This document shows, one piece after another, positions 22,250-33,056 of a stretch of 64,000 bases of DNA (positions are counted from its first letter, which is position 1; each line of letters begins with the position of its first letter). Source of the stretch: Ambrosia x helenae (lineage: Eukaryota > Streptophyta > Magnoliopsida > Asterales > Asteraceae); the NCBI GenBank assembly GCA_030844895.1, contig CM061223.1, positions 12,411,994-12,475,993 on the forward strand. The letters run 5' to 3'. The position numbers and the translations under genes are program-made. The notes beneath the pieces are model-generated. The model ran no database searches, had not been told where the DNA came from, and worked only from the letters and a program-made list of their open reading frames with translations.

Positions 22250-22934
22250 TGTTGGATCAGTATTGCTCTTTTGTATGAACTTGCTAGTGAACACTTAGGT
22301 GAATAGCAAGTTCTTGATCAGTGATAGCACAACGGAATGTTATGAGTTTAAAGCTACACTTATCAACAAGAGTTATAACTCCCCTGGATTGAGAAACTAA
22401 TAAATGATAAGTATTTATTGAGAATCTAAGTGTTGAATGAGAATGAAACACTTAGACAGATTCTCAATAAATATGAAATGGAAATAACAGTAATATGTAT
22501 TGAAGGATTTCTGTATTAAAATCAATGTCTAAAACAGAGGGATGAACCCTTCTATTTATAGACTTTACAAATACATGAACCTTGCCAAAAAGCAAGTTCA
22601 GAAACAAGTTGCAGCATTGGAACTTGTACATAAAGCAAAAGTAATACTAAAGTAATAAACTACTGATGCAAAAAGGCGGTGGAAAAGATCTTCACATAAG
22701 TGCTGATGAATGACAAACTACTGATGAGTAGTTTGTCTTCAGCAGTTCTTCAGTAGAAGTGTCTGGTTTGAACTTCAGAACTTCTGATGACTTTTCTTCT
22801 TCAGCACTTGTGGAATCTCTTCTTCAGCAGTTTGATCTTCCTTCTTCAGCAGTTCTATACTTAGAATATTTTGACAGAAGTGAATTAGACTAAGGTTTGC
22901 AAAAGTGGTTTCACCAATCCTTTTTGTCCTAACA
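22250..22934 (-). repeat. 5' LTR of the Sirevirus-like element
   Basis: Length is 685 bp; it starts (minus) TGTTAGGACAAAAAGG and ends CTGATCCAACA. It would carry the promoter for the genomic RNA. It differs from the 3' LTR by about a dozen substitutions and a short indel. Confidence 0.95.
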
Positions 22935-22939
22935 ACAGA

Positions 22940-23731
22940 TTATAAGCAAATATCTGCAAATACAACCGACATTGGGAAAGATATTATTGATTATAAACCA
23001 ACAGAAAAAGAAACCGTCCTAATGGATTGTTGCAGTTGTCCCGATCTTGAAAATGACAACTTAACTATTGCCATGGCATCAACGGTCTTTGTGACTTAAA
23101 TCTCCCAGTAAAGAATGTTCTTCCATGTGATACAGACAGTCAAATTTCCATTGACTCCTAGTCGTTTCCCGATTGTGCTATTAAGCCGAGTTCTTTGGAG
23201 TCCGTGGTTTGCGGGAATCCTGAATCGTTAGAACTGAAGTTAGATGTTGAGGATGGTGTTCCTAGGGTCAATGTCGAACCATCTTCGACGACTTCTAAAT
23301 TGGTTTTGAAAAACACATTTGACTTGAATCTGCATCCTACGTACTGTAGTGGAGACTGATACGCATATCATTAGTGAATCTCGAGCTTGCATCAAGTCAT
23401 TCGAGCTTTCTGACTCAAGGTCTCAAGTTGACCAGAGTGCTGGAGGTCAAATTGACTCTAATACATGTGAAAGTCAACCTCTTGTCATACGTTGACTCCA
23501 CTTCGTGAACCAAAGGTAATATATATCTATGATTATAAACTCTCTTTTGACGGCAAATTATAATTATGTTCCGAGATATCTGATTTTGTTATGATTCCTG
23601 ACATGTTAGGTGACCAACATATTTTATGCTTTACCCTTTAAAATAAGATGATTACGTTTTCATGTAAATTACCATTCGTAAATGTGTTTTTTTACGGTTG
23701 ATTTCTTATTCAACCATTTAATTAACTTGCA
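22940..23731 (+). pseudogene. Captured gene fragment, second part, with a possible intron
   Basis: The frame entering from 11507 continues here to a stop at about 23099. Coding-like sequence then continues in another frame (for example FDLNLHP near 23320) with stops. CCAAAG|GTAATATATA near 23515 and TTGCAG|GTAGG near 23731 could be the two ends of an intron of about 215 bp with AT-rich content. An exon-intron fragment enclosed by long TIRs is what Pack-MULEs carry. The parent gene is not recognised. Confidence 0.4.
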
Positions 23732-23744
23732 GGTAGGTTTATGA

Positions 23745-23830
23745 CAGTTAGATTGACTTCAGTATTGGATGAAAAGATATAATGGTTGCATGTTAACATT
23801 GACTTCAGTATTGGATATAAAGATATAATG
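23745..23830 (+). repeat. Short tandem duplication beside the right TIR
   Basis: TTGACTTCAGTATTGGAT plus AAAGATATAATGG occurs twice, about 48 bp apart, directly inside the right TIR. Confidence 0.75.
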
Positions 23831-24011
23831 GACCATAATACCCTCACATGCAACTCATGTGAGGGTGAACTTAGTTGAGTTTTAACAAGGTTAGTCCCTA
23901 ATACCCGACATTGATACAAATTAAAAGGTTAATACCTTAAGGATAAACAATAAAACCTTAGTACCTTACATTGAAACTAGGTGGAAACCATAAGGACTAA
24001 CGGTGTAATTT
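23829..24011 (-). repeat. Right terminal inverted repeat of the Mutator-like element
   Basis: It is the inverted partner of 10905-11087, ending CTAACGGTGTAATTT. It includes the same palindrome, CCCTCACATG...CATGTGAGGG. Confidence 0.85.
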
Positions 24012-24774
24012 TTTCAATAAAAAATCCCCAAATCACGTAGAACACCCTAAACCCTAGATTATCCAATTGAAACCCTTAGAGACAATAATTGACAAATTAA
24101 ATAGAGGAATATTGATCCATAAATATGAATGAAATATCATGCAAAAATAATTAGTAAAACTCACAACGTAGCTAGTCCAAATTGAAGAAACAAAAACCGA
24201 AAAAGAAAGAATACCAAGCTTCCAATTCGCCAATTACAGGAGCTTATAATCAAAAGTTCAATTGTAGAAGTAATAGACTATAGAAGAAAGGTATGAGGGA
24301 GGGTTTAATCGTATTGAAACAATCGATTTAGAGGTGCAAAGTGTAATGGGTCATAGGTGGGGTTTTATACTAGTTTTGGATCAATTAGCCATTAAAATTG
24401 GTTAACACCATAAAGTCAGGTTTTAAGATGAATTGATTGTTTGACTGGGATTTTGACTATCTCCGCGGACCGCGAGAGCTAAAAAATCAATTTTTCTAGT
24501 TTAATCAACTTTAAGTTCCGGACTTGTTTCCTTCGGTTTTTAAGTTGTTTTAGGACCAAAAATTAAGGGTTTTGAGTATCAAGGTCTAAAACATACGTGC
24601 TCGGGTGTATATGTGAGTATAAAACGTGCATAATTTTACATATAAAAAGTATAAGTTTTATTAAATTGTGACTTTTGGTCCTATTAAAATACGAGGGTTA
24701 AAAAAGAAAATTTTGAAATAGTTGAGGGACTAATTATGCACATTTATGAAAAGTAAAGGGTGCAGGTTGTCACA
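24012..24774 (-). mobile_element. Chromovirus-type LTR, 5' portion on the minus strand
   Basis: This is the start of the LTR whose other part is 8984-10904. It begins (minus) TGTGACAACCTGCACCC. TATAAAACCCC near 24371 is a likely TATA box, and a pyrimidine-rich leader-like sequence follows to the break at 24012. Confidence 0.6.
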
Positions 24775-25559
24775 TTCGACATTAGATGTTTCCATTTATT
24801 GCAATAGAAGTGTTGCGCCTATTTTGAGGGATATCACCTTAGATAAGCCTTGATGAGTGATGGATAGGGTGACCCGTTTGAGAACAATGCTTGCCTTGGT
24901 AGGCCTTGTAAATGGATAGGTTAGCATGTTATACGCCATGAAACAAGCTTCTAACTTAGCACTTTATAGCCTCAAAGTCGACCTTGGGGCTGCTCGTTTA
25001 AAGCCTCTTGTTGCAGGGCAAATATGGGAATAACTTGGTCAAAAATGCAAGTTCGGGTCCCTTACAGAGGTTGTTGGCCGTAAGCCTTGGCTTCGAGCCG
25101 TAACCTACGGCTGAAACAAGAAAAAGGAGCAGTGGCTGCCAGCCGTAGGCTACGACAGCCTAGCTGTAACCTACGGCGGCAACCACCACATCGAACACCA
25201 ACAGCAACAGTTGGCCGTAGGCTACGGCTGGGAGGCCGTAGTCTACAGCGGTTGTTTATGGGTTGTGTTTCCACCTTGTTTCGATCTTTATCGCTTAGGT
25301 TCGATAAAGGAATTCTTCATGGAGGATAATCAAGCTCTCTTTTCAAGAATCAAGCGCATACTAAAACCAAGCTTCCGCATTCATATTTTGTATTCGGGTT
25401 CAAATGACATTAGTCGCTTTTGAGGTAACCAAGTCTAACGTTTAAAACATGAACAAGTATGGTGGTGCTTTGTCTAACCTATGTGATTAATGTGGATGAA
25501 CCTGACTTTTGGTGTATAAATATTAAGATAAAATTTGTATATAATACAAGTGTCTTACA
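24775..25559 (+). mobile_element. End of a 5' LTR of a chromovirus-like Gypsy element
   Basis: The stretch ends GTGTCTTACA and is followed after two bases by a tRNA-Met-type primer site, as expected at the end of a 5' LTR. The beginning of this LTR is missing; the minus-strand LTR at 8984-24774 abuts it. It carries several GCCGTAGGCTACGGC-like palindromes at about 25075-25250. An alternative view, that the LTR begins at 8984, is less likely because that LTR's TATA box faces the other way. Confidence 0.5.
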
Positions 25560-25561
25560 AG

Positions 25562-25574
25562 TGGTAATCAGAGC
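25562..25574 (+). promoter_or_regulatory. Primer binding site (tRNA-Met type, one extra base)
   Basis: TGGTAATCAGAGC differs from the standard TGGTATCAGAGC by one inserted A and is followed by CCAAGG. It marks the start of the internal region of the gag-pol that resumes at 43827. Confidence 0.7.
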
Positions 25575-25751
25575 CCAAGGTTGAGCAAAGTTTGCGTTTT
25601 ATTCGAGCTACATCATCAGTCCATTAAGGAAGTTAATTCTAACTTATCTTATCTAGTCAAATAACACGTATGTCACGATTGAACTCGAGTCAATCAGGCT
25701 TGAACACGGGAATAGTGCATTAAGTTCTAGAGCCCGAAAACACACCAATTA

Positions 25752-27096
25752 TGTCACAACCCGGCTCGAGGGGGCCTGGACGAAATTACAGATTGGTACA
25801 ACATTCACGTGAATGCAAGCAACAGTGGAAGCGGTATAAAAATAACTAACTTTATTAATATAATTTACACTTTTTGTTTACAAAATAAATTAACACTAAG
25901 GTATATCTAATCTCCAAACATACTGGTCCGGTGGGTTCTATGGCTTCTCGATCGTCTTCTGGTTCGTCCGCCGGTTGTGACTCCGAGTTGCAATCACACG
26001 CTCTTCACATCTCCTGGGCCGGTACCTGAACACATGCTTAAAATGGTTTTGTCCACAATAATGTAAGTGAGTTCGTGTGTTTAGTTACATAGGCGCCCAA
26101 AAGTAGTTTATCAAAACAGTTTCAGTTATTCAAACAAGTTTAATAGTTTTCAAACACGTTTTCCTGGTTATGGTGTTACAATTATACAAGCTAGCCACTC
26201 AACCCTTAGCACCTAGCGTCATGCCTAACCATGCCTAGATGTAACAACAGAATCTATACCCGTTATTGTTATAGCTCTCAACCTATGCCCAGCCACATAG
26301 GTTCCCATGGCAAAATATATGCCGCAACGACCCGTCAGTCTCGGGGGGGGGGGGGGGGGTTCCAGGTCAGGCCGGACCACTGTGCGTGGGGGATTCCCCA
26401 AGTAGTACTACCCATATATTAAGTCGGCTCACCTAGAGTTAATGAGTGTCTGGTTCAGTATGCTAAACAAGCAAGCAGGTAATCACGCTCTGTATAACTA
26501 AGAAGCATGCGTCATCCCAAAACAGTTTAAAATTAAAAAGATGGGAGTTCACGAAACTCACCTATTTGCATAGCTCAAAATATAAAACCGGATGCTCAGT
26601 ATCGGATACTGACACTCTCCTGGTTGGGCCCTCTTTCGACACACATTATTATTATTAGTCTTGGTTTTACTTGTAATGGTTACGTGTGGGGACGAGCTCG
26701 AGTGTATGGTTTATTTTATTTATGTTTCCTTCCATTACATTCGTCTAATGTCTATGTCCGAATCTTAGTCGTCGAGTATATAATCTAAGTATCATAGTCC
26801 AACGCTTTGAATCCTAAGTCCAACATCGCCTCCATGGTTCATTTCAACATATATGTTCATAAGGTATATTTTGGCGAGTTTACATAGAGGTATATAGTTA
26901 GGTGTTCGTCGTATACTTATGTCCAAATGTCGAGTCCAAAGCTTAGGTATATTTGTCCAATATCTTATTATCCAAGTGTCCGAGGTAATATCTACAAAGC
27001 TCTAAGTGTCCAAGTTTAATTGTCCGTAAACTAATGTCCTAAGTATTCATCCAAGTCCCACTATATAACTTAACTTATATATTTATATGTTTTCAA

Positions 27097-27131
<35 letters not shown>

Positions 27132-28228
27132 CGGTTAATCATGTCCGCGTCCTAGTCTCAAGTATCGAGTTCAAGGCATCACTAATGTCCGATTGTCCAA
27201 TGTGTCGAGTCTAAGGTCTCTAATATTAATAGTTCGCCTCTATGCTTATGACCATAATCTTCCATTGTCCAAGTGTCGCCAATGACCAAGTTGTCAAGTT
27301 ATTTAATATTCATACAAATAGTCCGCAAGTTGGCTAATGTCCATACGATCCATACGACTAGTATGAAGGTCCAAGTTAAGGTTTATACTAATGTCCGGCT
27401 TTACTCATGGTTTAGTTTTGGTTCACAAGAGCTCGTCAAATCCCCACATTCAAGGTTGTATATAATTATGGATACTTTAATATATATGTTAGTAGGTTCG
27501 GTTTATACCTTAAGCTCGGTCTCCGTTCGTGTGACCCGATGGTTGACTCCTATTGACCATGACTGGACCCGTCACTTGGACTCGGTTAACTCAACAACGA
27601 TCGTCGCCTCAACCAGGGTCCACCTCCGACCAACACTCGGTAACCTACAACCAAAATGATCCTCCTTAACCAGTTACTGTACACTAACAACACCCACCAC
27701 TATCATTGCTTGTACGACCCTTCATCACCACTACTTGTATAGTTCCCGTCAATGGTACCCCTGCCGCTCGTCACCCCAACAGTATCACCGAAACACCACC
27801 ACCACTACCTTTGCCATGAACCATCATCACCACTGAGTCCCCCTCGTTTAATCCCTGACCCGAACTGAACCACCATCAGAATCCCCCTTCAACAACCACT
27901 ACTTCCCATCATCTCAATAATAATCATGACCAAGACCAGAATCGAATAGTATTATCAAGGGAAAAGGGGAAATCTTGGTGTTACCTCGCGATAAGCCTCT
28001 GTCTGTGCATCTGACCCGATTGGAATCCTTCAGAGGCCCTATAACTCGAGCCATCACCGTCACTGTGCAGGACCACCAGCACCCTATAGTAATGACAACC
28101 GGTTAGGGACCATGGTCGATCTCTCCTCCTGTTTCCCTCTCTCTCTGCTGCTTCTCTCTCCTCCTCTCAGTTCTCTCTATTTAATAATAAACAGTAACGC
28201 AGTGGGGGTGGGGGTGTTGATTAAAGGG
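25752..28228 (-). mobile_element. Solo LTR of a chromovirus-like element, 3' part (outer span 25752-43826)
   Basis: A solo LTR of about 2.85 kb is made of three pieces: 25752-28228, 42654-42712 and 43502-43826. Its outer ends TGTCACAACCC (25752) and GGGTTGTTACA (43826) are flanked by a perfect 5-bp duplication, AATTA (25747-25751 and 43827-43831). Orientation is minus: the TATA-like TTTATAAAACAG is near 43545 on that strand and the body matches the plus-strand LTR at 50449-53344 in reverse. An Athila-like element split it at 28228/42654 and a MITE at 42712/43502. No coding. Confidence 0.85.
26343..26359 (+). repeat. G homopolymer run
   Basis: About 17 consecutive G within the solo LTR. Runs of this kind can be sequencing-length errors, and the matching site in the second LTR (near 52815-52850) has no such run. 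Confidence 0.9.
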
Positions 28229-29397
28229 TGACGAGTGGTTCAAGGAACAACCCTTTATGATGATAAAACACGTATTATACTCACATTTGATCATGTTATT
28301 GTTTGGAATTAGATGACTACGGTTCCTTTGGTTGCAGGTACATCATAGAGCTTAAAACGAAGAAAACCGAGCATTGGAACGGGATGGAACGAGGAGGATT
28401 TGAAAGAAGAAAAAAATAATTTTTTTGGAGGCCTCCACCGTAAGATACGGTGGCTACCGTAGCTTATGGTGGCTTATTTGCACAAAAATTCCCGCGTAGG
28501 CCAGTAGCTTCTTACCGTAAAAAACTCCACCTCCACCGTACCTTACGGTGGCCACCGTAAGGTACGGTGGCCCCTGCACCAGAATTGTAACTCCCTCCGT
28601 ATAAACCATTTTTGGATGTCTTTTCACATACTTTTCGATTGGGGGACGTTTCTAAGCAACTTTTGGGCGATTTTTAGCTGAAGATTTGATTAGAGAACTA
28701 TCACAAACATTTGGTTTTTGTCTTTGATTCATATGAACATTTCCATGGATGTTATGATGATTCACCAAGCTATGTTGGGCTAAACTTTTGGTGATCATTC
28801 TAGGTGAAGGTTTCTACTATACTCTTGTGTGCTTTTCCTCTTATTGCTAGAATAATAATTTAGTATTGTTGCTTGATTATTATGATGTTTGATCAATTGT
28901 TTGTAGCGTGTTGATTGATTTTCTAATTTCTAATCTAAACGTACGTTCTTGGTGTTGCTAACAACCGGGATATCACGGGAAGGATTGGAGTTGGATATTG
29001 ATTAATTGGTCATCGGGAAACAACCTCGCGTTAAAATAATCCAAGTACTTTGTTCCCTTTTATCACAACAATTGTTTTTACATGAGTTATGTCTATGTAA
29101 CTCTTTCTAGTTGGAAATTTGCAAAAGTGTTTAAAGAAACCGGAACCTTGGATGATCATTGCTTCCATAACTTGAAGAAACAATCTCATTTTAATTGTTA
29201 ATTAGTTGTTAATTTAGTTTTAAATCAAAACAACCAAAACTTTTGATCTTTAATTTTTGTCTAGTAGTTTAATTGTAGTTAATTTGCAAAACTATAAGTT
29301 CACACATTTTCACAAACTCCCTGTGTTCGATACCTTTTTACCTCTATCTATTGGTCGTAATTGGGATTTAATTTACGTGTTCCACGACAGCATGTCA
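28229..29397 (+). repeat. 5' LTR of the first Athila-like element
   Basis: Length 1,169 bp. It carries palindromes CCGTAAGATACGG and CCGTACCTTACGG / CCGTAAGGTACGG at about 28438-28572. Relative to the 3' LTR it keeps about 42 bp around the second palindrome pair that the 3' LTR lacks. Confidence 0.93.
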
Positions 29398-29402
29398 AAT
29401 TT

Positions 29403-29420
29403 TGGCGCCGTTGCCGGGGA
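29403..29420 (+). promoter_or_regulatory. Primer binding site (tRNA-Asp type)
   Basis: TGGCGCCGTTGCCGGGGA lies five bases after the LTR end. This is the characteristic Athila/Tat primer site. Confidence 0.93.
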
Positions 29421-29544
29421 GTAGTGCGCAACGTGTGTTAGTTTTTTAGTTTTGTTTTGTTATTTTCGGGTTTACGCTGGTTGTGTTTAGTGTGCAGGTA
29501 CTTCAAGTGTATGCATACTAGAGGCTCTCACGAGTCATCGAACA

Positions 29545-31452
29545 TTGAGACAGAATCGAGTTTTGATACGTAAAAACGGAATTATTGATTCACCCACTTC
29601 ACCGTTTACACCAAGAAACATCATGCAAGAACCTCAAATACCGCCAATAATGGGTCAAACGACCTCATCATTTACTCCTTCCTCTACACAACTTTCACCC
29701 AACACCACAATGCCTAACCTTTCCAACAATCCTTCCACACCAACCCATATCACACAACCGAGTTCTACTCAAGTTGAACCCAACCTTACCTATAGTCCTG
29801 CTAATACAATTCCACCATTTACCTATTTTTTCCCAACTACGGGTCAATCATCTTCTACTTTCCCACAACCATAAGGCTCAACCATTGTCCATACCACATC
29901 TACTTACCAACCACTAAACCAATCGGGTTTCCAATATTCATCTTTTCCAAGTGGGCAAAATTTGAGATTTTAGAGGGATAGATATGATGATGGGTATGAA
30001 GAAGAAGAGTTCAGTGGGTACAACGAAGAAGGTTATTATTATGGAGGTGATGGAGCATACTTGGGATCTCAAGCAGGAGCGGGTCAAATAAGTCAACCAA
30101 TTCAACAATTACAAGACCCGGGTAAACTACCGGTTGGGGTGCAACACATTAGACCTCAAGGGCTGCAATTGCAACGTCCTACACCACTTAATCAAATGTG
30201 CCCTCAAAACATGCAAGCTCAAAATCAAAGGCCAATTAAAAAACAACCACCTATGCATCAATACCCATACCAACAATTTGCACCACAAGGGCCAATGCAG
30301 GGGCATATGGGTCAACCAAGAGCACCATTGGGAGCCCCTCGAAGACTTCACCGTGAGGTTGTACGGGGAATTGAAGCTCATTTCTAGCCGATTATCACTA
30401 ACAATCCTTCACCAATAGTGATTCCTCAAAATGCGGATGGAAGAACTTTTGAAGTTAGAACAACCGCTCTCCAAAGTTTACCAAAATTCAAGGGGCTAAC
30501 AACGGAAGAGCCTTATTTTCATTTGGAGACTTATGGTTCCATTTGCAACACTATTGGAGGACAAGGATTTTCTTCGGATGATGTCAAGTTAGTTCTTTTC
30601 CAATTTTCTTTGGAAGACAAGGCGAAGAGATGGTTTCACACTCTACAATCCGCATCGATTTTCATATGGGCCGACATGCAACAAATATTTTTAGATGAGT
30701 TTTATAGCTCCCAAAAGACCAATGATGCAAGGATAGGTTTGAGAAGTTTTCAACAACAATCGGGGGAAATATTTCATGAAGCATTTGAGAGATTCAACAT
30801 GATGTTAAGAAATTGTCCTCACCATGGTATCCAACTTTGGGAATTGTTGAATGCTTTTCATGAAGGTTTGAGTTCGGAGGATGCCCGTGACTTGATGTCC
30901 ATCACAAATGGTACGTTTGGTACAAATTATGAAAAAGATGATTGGGCCTTTTTAGAGCAAATGGCGGTAACTTCCAAAAGGAAGGCTCAATCACCAAGAC
31001 GGGTGAGGCATGTGATTCAAAGGCCTCAAGTGCATGGAGTAGAGAGTGGTAATGTGCAAACCTCAAATCAATTGTACAACGTGTGCAATAATTGTCAAGA
31101 AATAGGCCATACAACGGAGGTTTGTCAAGTGGGAGTGAATGAAGGACAAACGGAAGAGGTGAATGTTATTCAAGGGGGTGGTAGAAATTATGACATGGGG
31201 GTGGTAGAAATTATGACATGAATTCCAATGTATACCACCCCGGGTTACGAAACCATCCTAACTTTCATTATGGGAATGCATTAAATCAAGCAAACCCGAA
31301 TTTTCAAGCAGCTCAAGGTAATTATGCACCTCGTCAACAATACAATCAAGGAAACTATAGGGGTGGAAACAACAATGGATACCAAGGGCAAGCTCAAATG
31401 GGTCAAAGGAGTTCGGGTCAAGATTCATCAAGTGGGAATGAAGTCATGGATA
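29545..31452 (+). pseudogene. Athila-like Gag
   Basis: One reading frame runs from about 29545 to 31219 with in-frame stops at 29872 (TAA), near 29971 (TAG) and 30385 (TAG), each explicable by one base change. The N-terminal part is Pro/Gln/Ser/Thr-rich. The retrotransposon gag domain lies at 30418-30910 (FHLETYGSICNT, LEDKAKRWFHTL, GLRSFQQQSGE, EAFERFNMMLRNCPHHG). A CX2CX4HX4C zinc knuckle, CNNCQEIGHTTEVC, is at about 31085-31125. The C-terminal Asn/Gln-rich tail continues in another frame until the nested insertion at 31453. Confidence 0.9.
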
Positions 31453-32530
31453 TTGTTGTGGGTGAAAATCCTCAGGATGATTTTACCTCGCATCCCTAAT
31501 ATTCCATCCCCAGGATGCTGAAGGACTTGACTAACGTCAGGATGTGGCAGTATGTGCATATCCTGAAAATGAACTATCTTATTCTTATATGGATGCAGGG
31601 TGATTTTACCTCATACTCTCTGACTAACATCCTCAGGATGGTGAAGGACTAAGCAGGGTTCAGGATGTAACAGTATTCTGACATCTGTGCATCCCGAGTA
31701 TGGACAAACGAATTATCATGTACTTATGTTATTGCAGGTGTGATTAATGAAGTGAATTAGACTTGTAACCCCCTTTTAATGGCTACAAAGTCTTATTAAT
31801 TTAGAGATATCAAGGATGCATGAGCTGTACGCGTGTAGACTTGGAGAATGAGTCAAAGTGTAACCGCCAAAGTGATAAATGCAAGGCAAGAAAGGTGGAA
31901 ACTGTTATCCAACGTCCACTACAGCTGAAACACCCACAACGGTCACCTGAAACAGTCCACAAGCTTTCAAGGACCTTAACTACTTAGCATATTTCGTGGG
32001 GTTGTTTTGGAAACTTCATGTACTATATAAAGGGAGTATTGGACGAGTATAGGACACCTACTTGCAGACTGCTTACACTATAGGCTACTCAGACACACTT
32101 AGCTAATCACAAACACTTGCACAATCATTGTAATCATAGCATACTCGTCCACATACTCATCCAAAGTTGTACCTTTTTACCATATTAATATTAACAAACA
32201 AGGCAGGGGCCTAGACTCCTCCCGAGGTTTTATGCCGGTGATCTACAATTGATCAAGGGCTTTCCTCGTAGATCGCGTGTTGTTCTTCTTGTTTATTGCT
32301 TTATTTGTTCATTTCTAGCAGTTCCATCCTGAGGATATAACTGTCCATCCTGAGGATACAACTGCCCATCCCGGAACTAACCTAAGCCATCCCGGTCATA
32401 GTTGCCATATTTTTACTTGTTAAACATCCTGATACACCATCTCAAGAATATTATTGATTTACAAACATATTTCTACACATTTAGCACTCTACCTCACATT
32501 AACTAATTTGGAATACAAAGTTATTTATAT
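31453..32530 (+). mobile_element. Nested insertion in gag, LTR-like
   Basis: Gag coding stops at about 31452 and resumes at 32531; both junctions show TGGATA (31447-31452 and 32531-32536). Inside are a TATA box (CTATATAAAGGG near 32026), a leader-like region, and an imperfect duplication of a block with TGATTTTACCTC and CCTCAGGATG (about 31478-31600 and 31598-31700). A later block repeats CATCCTGAGGATA. This looks like a solo LTR on the plus strand, but clean TG/CA termini are not evident, so the class is not certain. Confidence 0.6.
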
Positions 32531-32540
32531 TGGATAATTT

Positions 32541-33050
32541 TTGACCAAAACAGATATGCTTCGGGCTATGCAACAAGACATGCAAAAGAGGAATCAACTT
32601 GATGAAGCCCGGATACAAAAGGATGAGGTTCGTGACAAAAGCATTCAAGCATTAACAACTCAAATGGGTCAATTGGCAACCGATGTGGCGGAGTTGAAGA
32701 AAGGCAAAGGTCAACTTCCTAGTGACACCAAGGTAAATCCGTCTCATGGTTCATCACGAGGTAATAATGTTAATGTTAATCAAGTTAGTTTGTTAAGAAG
32801 TGGTAAAGAGTTTAAAGCTAATTTATCACCAGGTTTTGTTGAGGGGGTAGTTGAGGATGTCACGGGTAATGAGAGTGAGGATGATGAAATTCCACCGGTT
32901 TTACAAAAAGATTCAAATGTTAAAAAACCGGAAGTGAGTGAAAATGATAAAAGTGAAAAAGTTGAAGATGAGCCGAATCAAGTTCCATTTCCATCGGCTC
33001 TACTTGACCCGGGTAAGAAAAATTTTATTGCATCAAGAGGTCCCTAAAAA
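32541..33050 (+). pseudogene. Athila-like Gag-Pol linker region
   Basis: An open 168-codon piece (AMQQDMQKRNQLDEARIQK, QALTTQMGQLATDVAELKKGKG) with a coiled-coil-like and acidic sequence, typical of the region between Gag and protease in Athila elements. It ends at a single TAA; the frame continues at 33057. Confidence 0.8.
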
Positions 33051-33056
33051 GAAGAA

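Larger units (their letters stand above)
11508..22934 (-). mobile_element. Sirevirus-like Ty1/Copia retrotransposon, near complete (11.4 kb)
   Basis: Two LTRs (11508-12202 and 22250-22934) begin TG and end CA, and the element is flanked by a perfect 5-bp duplication, ACAGA (11503-11507 and 22935-22939). On the minus strand the order is 5' LTR, tRNA-Met primer site, gag, protease, integrase, RT-RNase H, a long extra coding region, polypurine tract, 3' LTR. Integrase before RT defines Copia; the large size, large zinc-finger gag and extra 3' coding region point to the Sirevirus (Maximus/SIRE) lineage. LTRs differ at roughly a dozen sites plus a short indel, so insertion was recent on an evolutionary scale. 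Stops and frameshifts show it is non-functional alone. Confidence 0.93.
10905..24011. mobile_element. Long-TIR, Mutator-like (Pack-MULE type) element split by a Copia element
   Basis: Inverted repeats of about 183 bp (10905-11087 and 23829-24011) bound this unit; the outer ends read AAATTACACCGTTAG and CTAACGGTGTAATTT. Without the Copia insertion it would be about 1.7 kb. Long TIRs around a piece of host gene fit Pack-MULEs. I could not see an exact 9-bp duplication; flanks TCAAAAAGAAT and TCAATAAAAAAT are only similar. No transposase is encoded. Confidence 0.65.

Noticed and set aside
25062..25329. Arginine-rich open frames on both strands
   Set aside because: They translate CCGTA..TACGG palindromes in an LTR; no homology is recognisable.
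8984..25559. A single plus-strand 5' LTR ending at the 25562 primer site
   Set aside because: The TATA box and the match to the other LTR show that 8984-24774 is oriented on the minus strand, so it cannot be the same LTR.
27273..27659. A 128-codon open frame in the solo LTR
   Set aside because: The related LTR at 50449-53344 has no equivalent frame, so it is chance.
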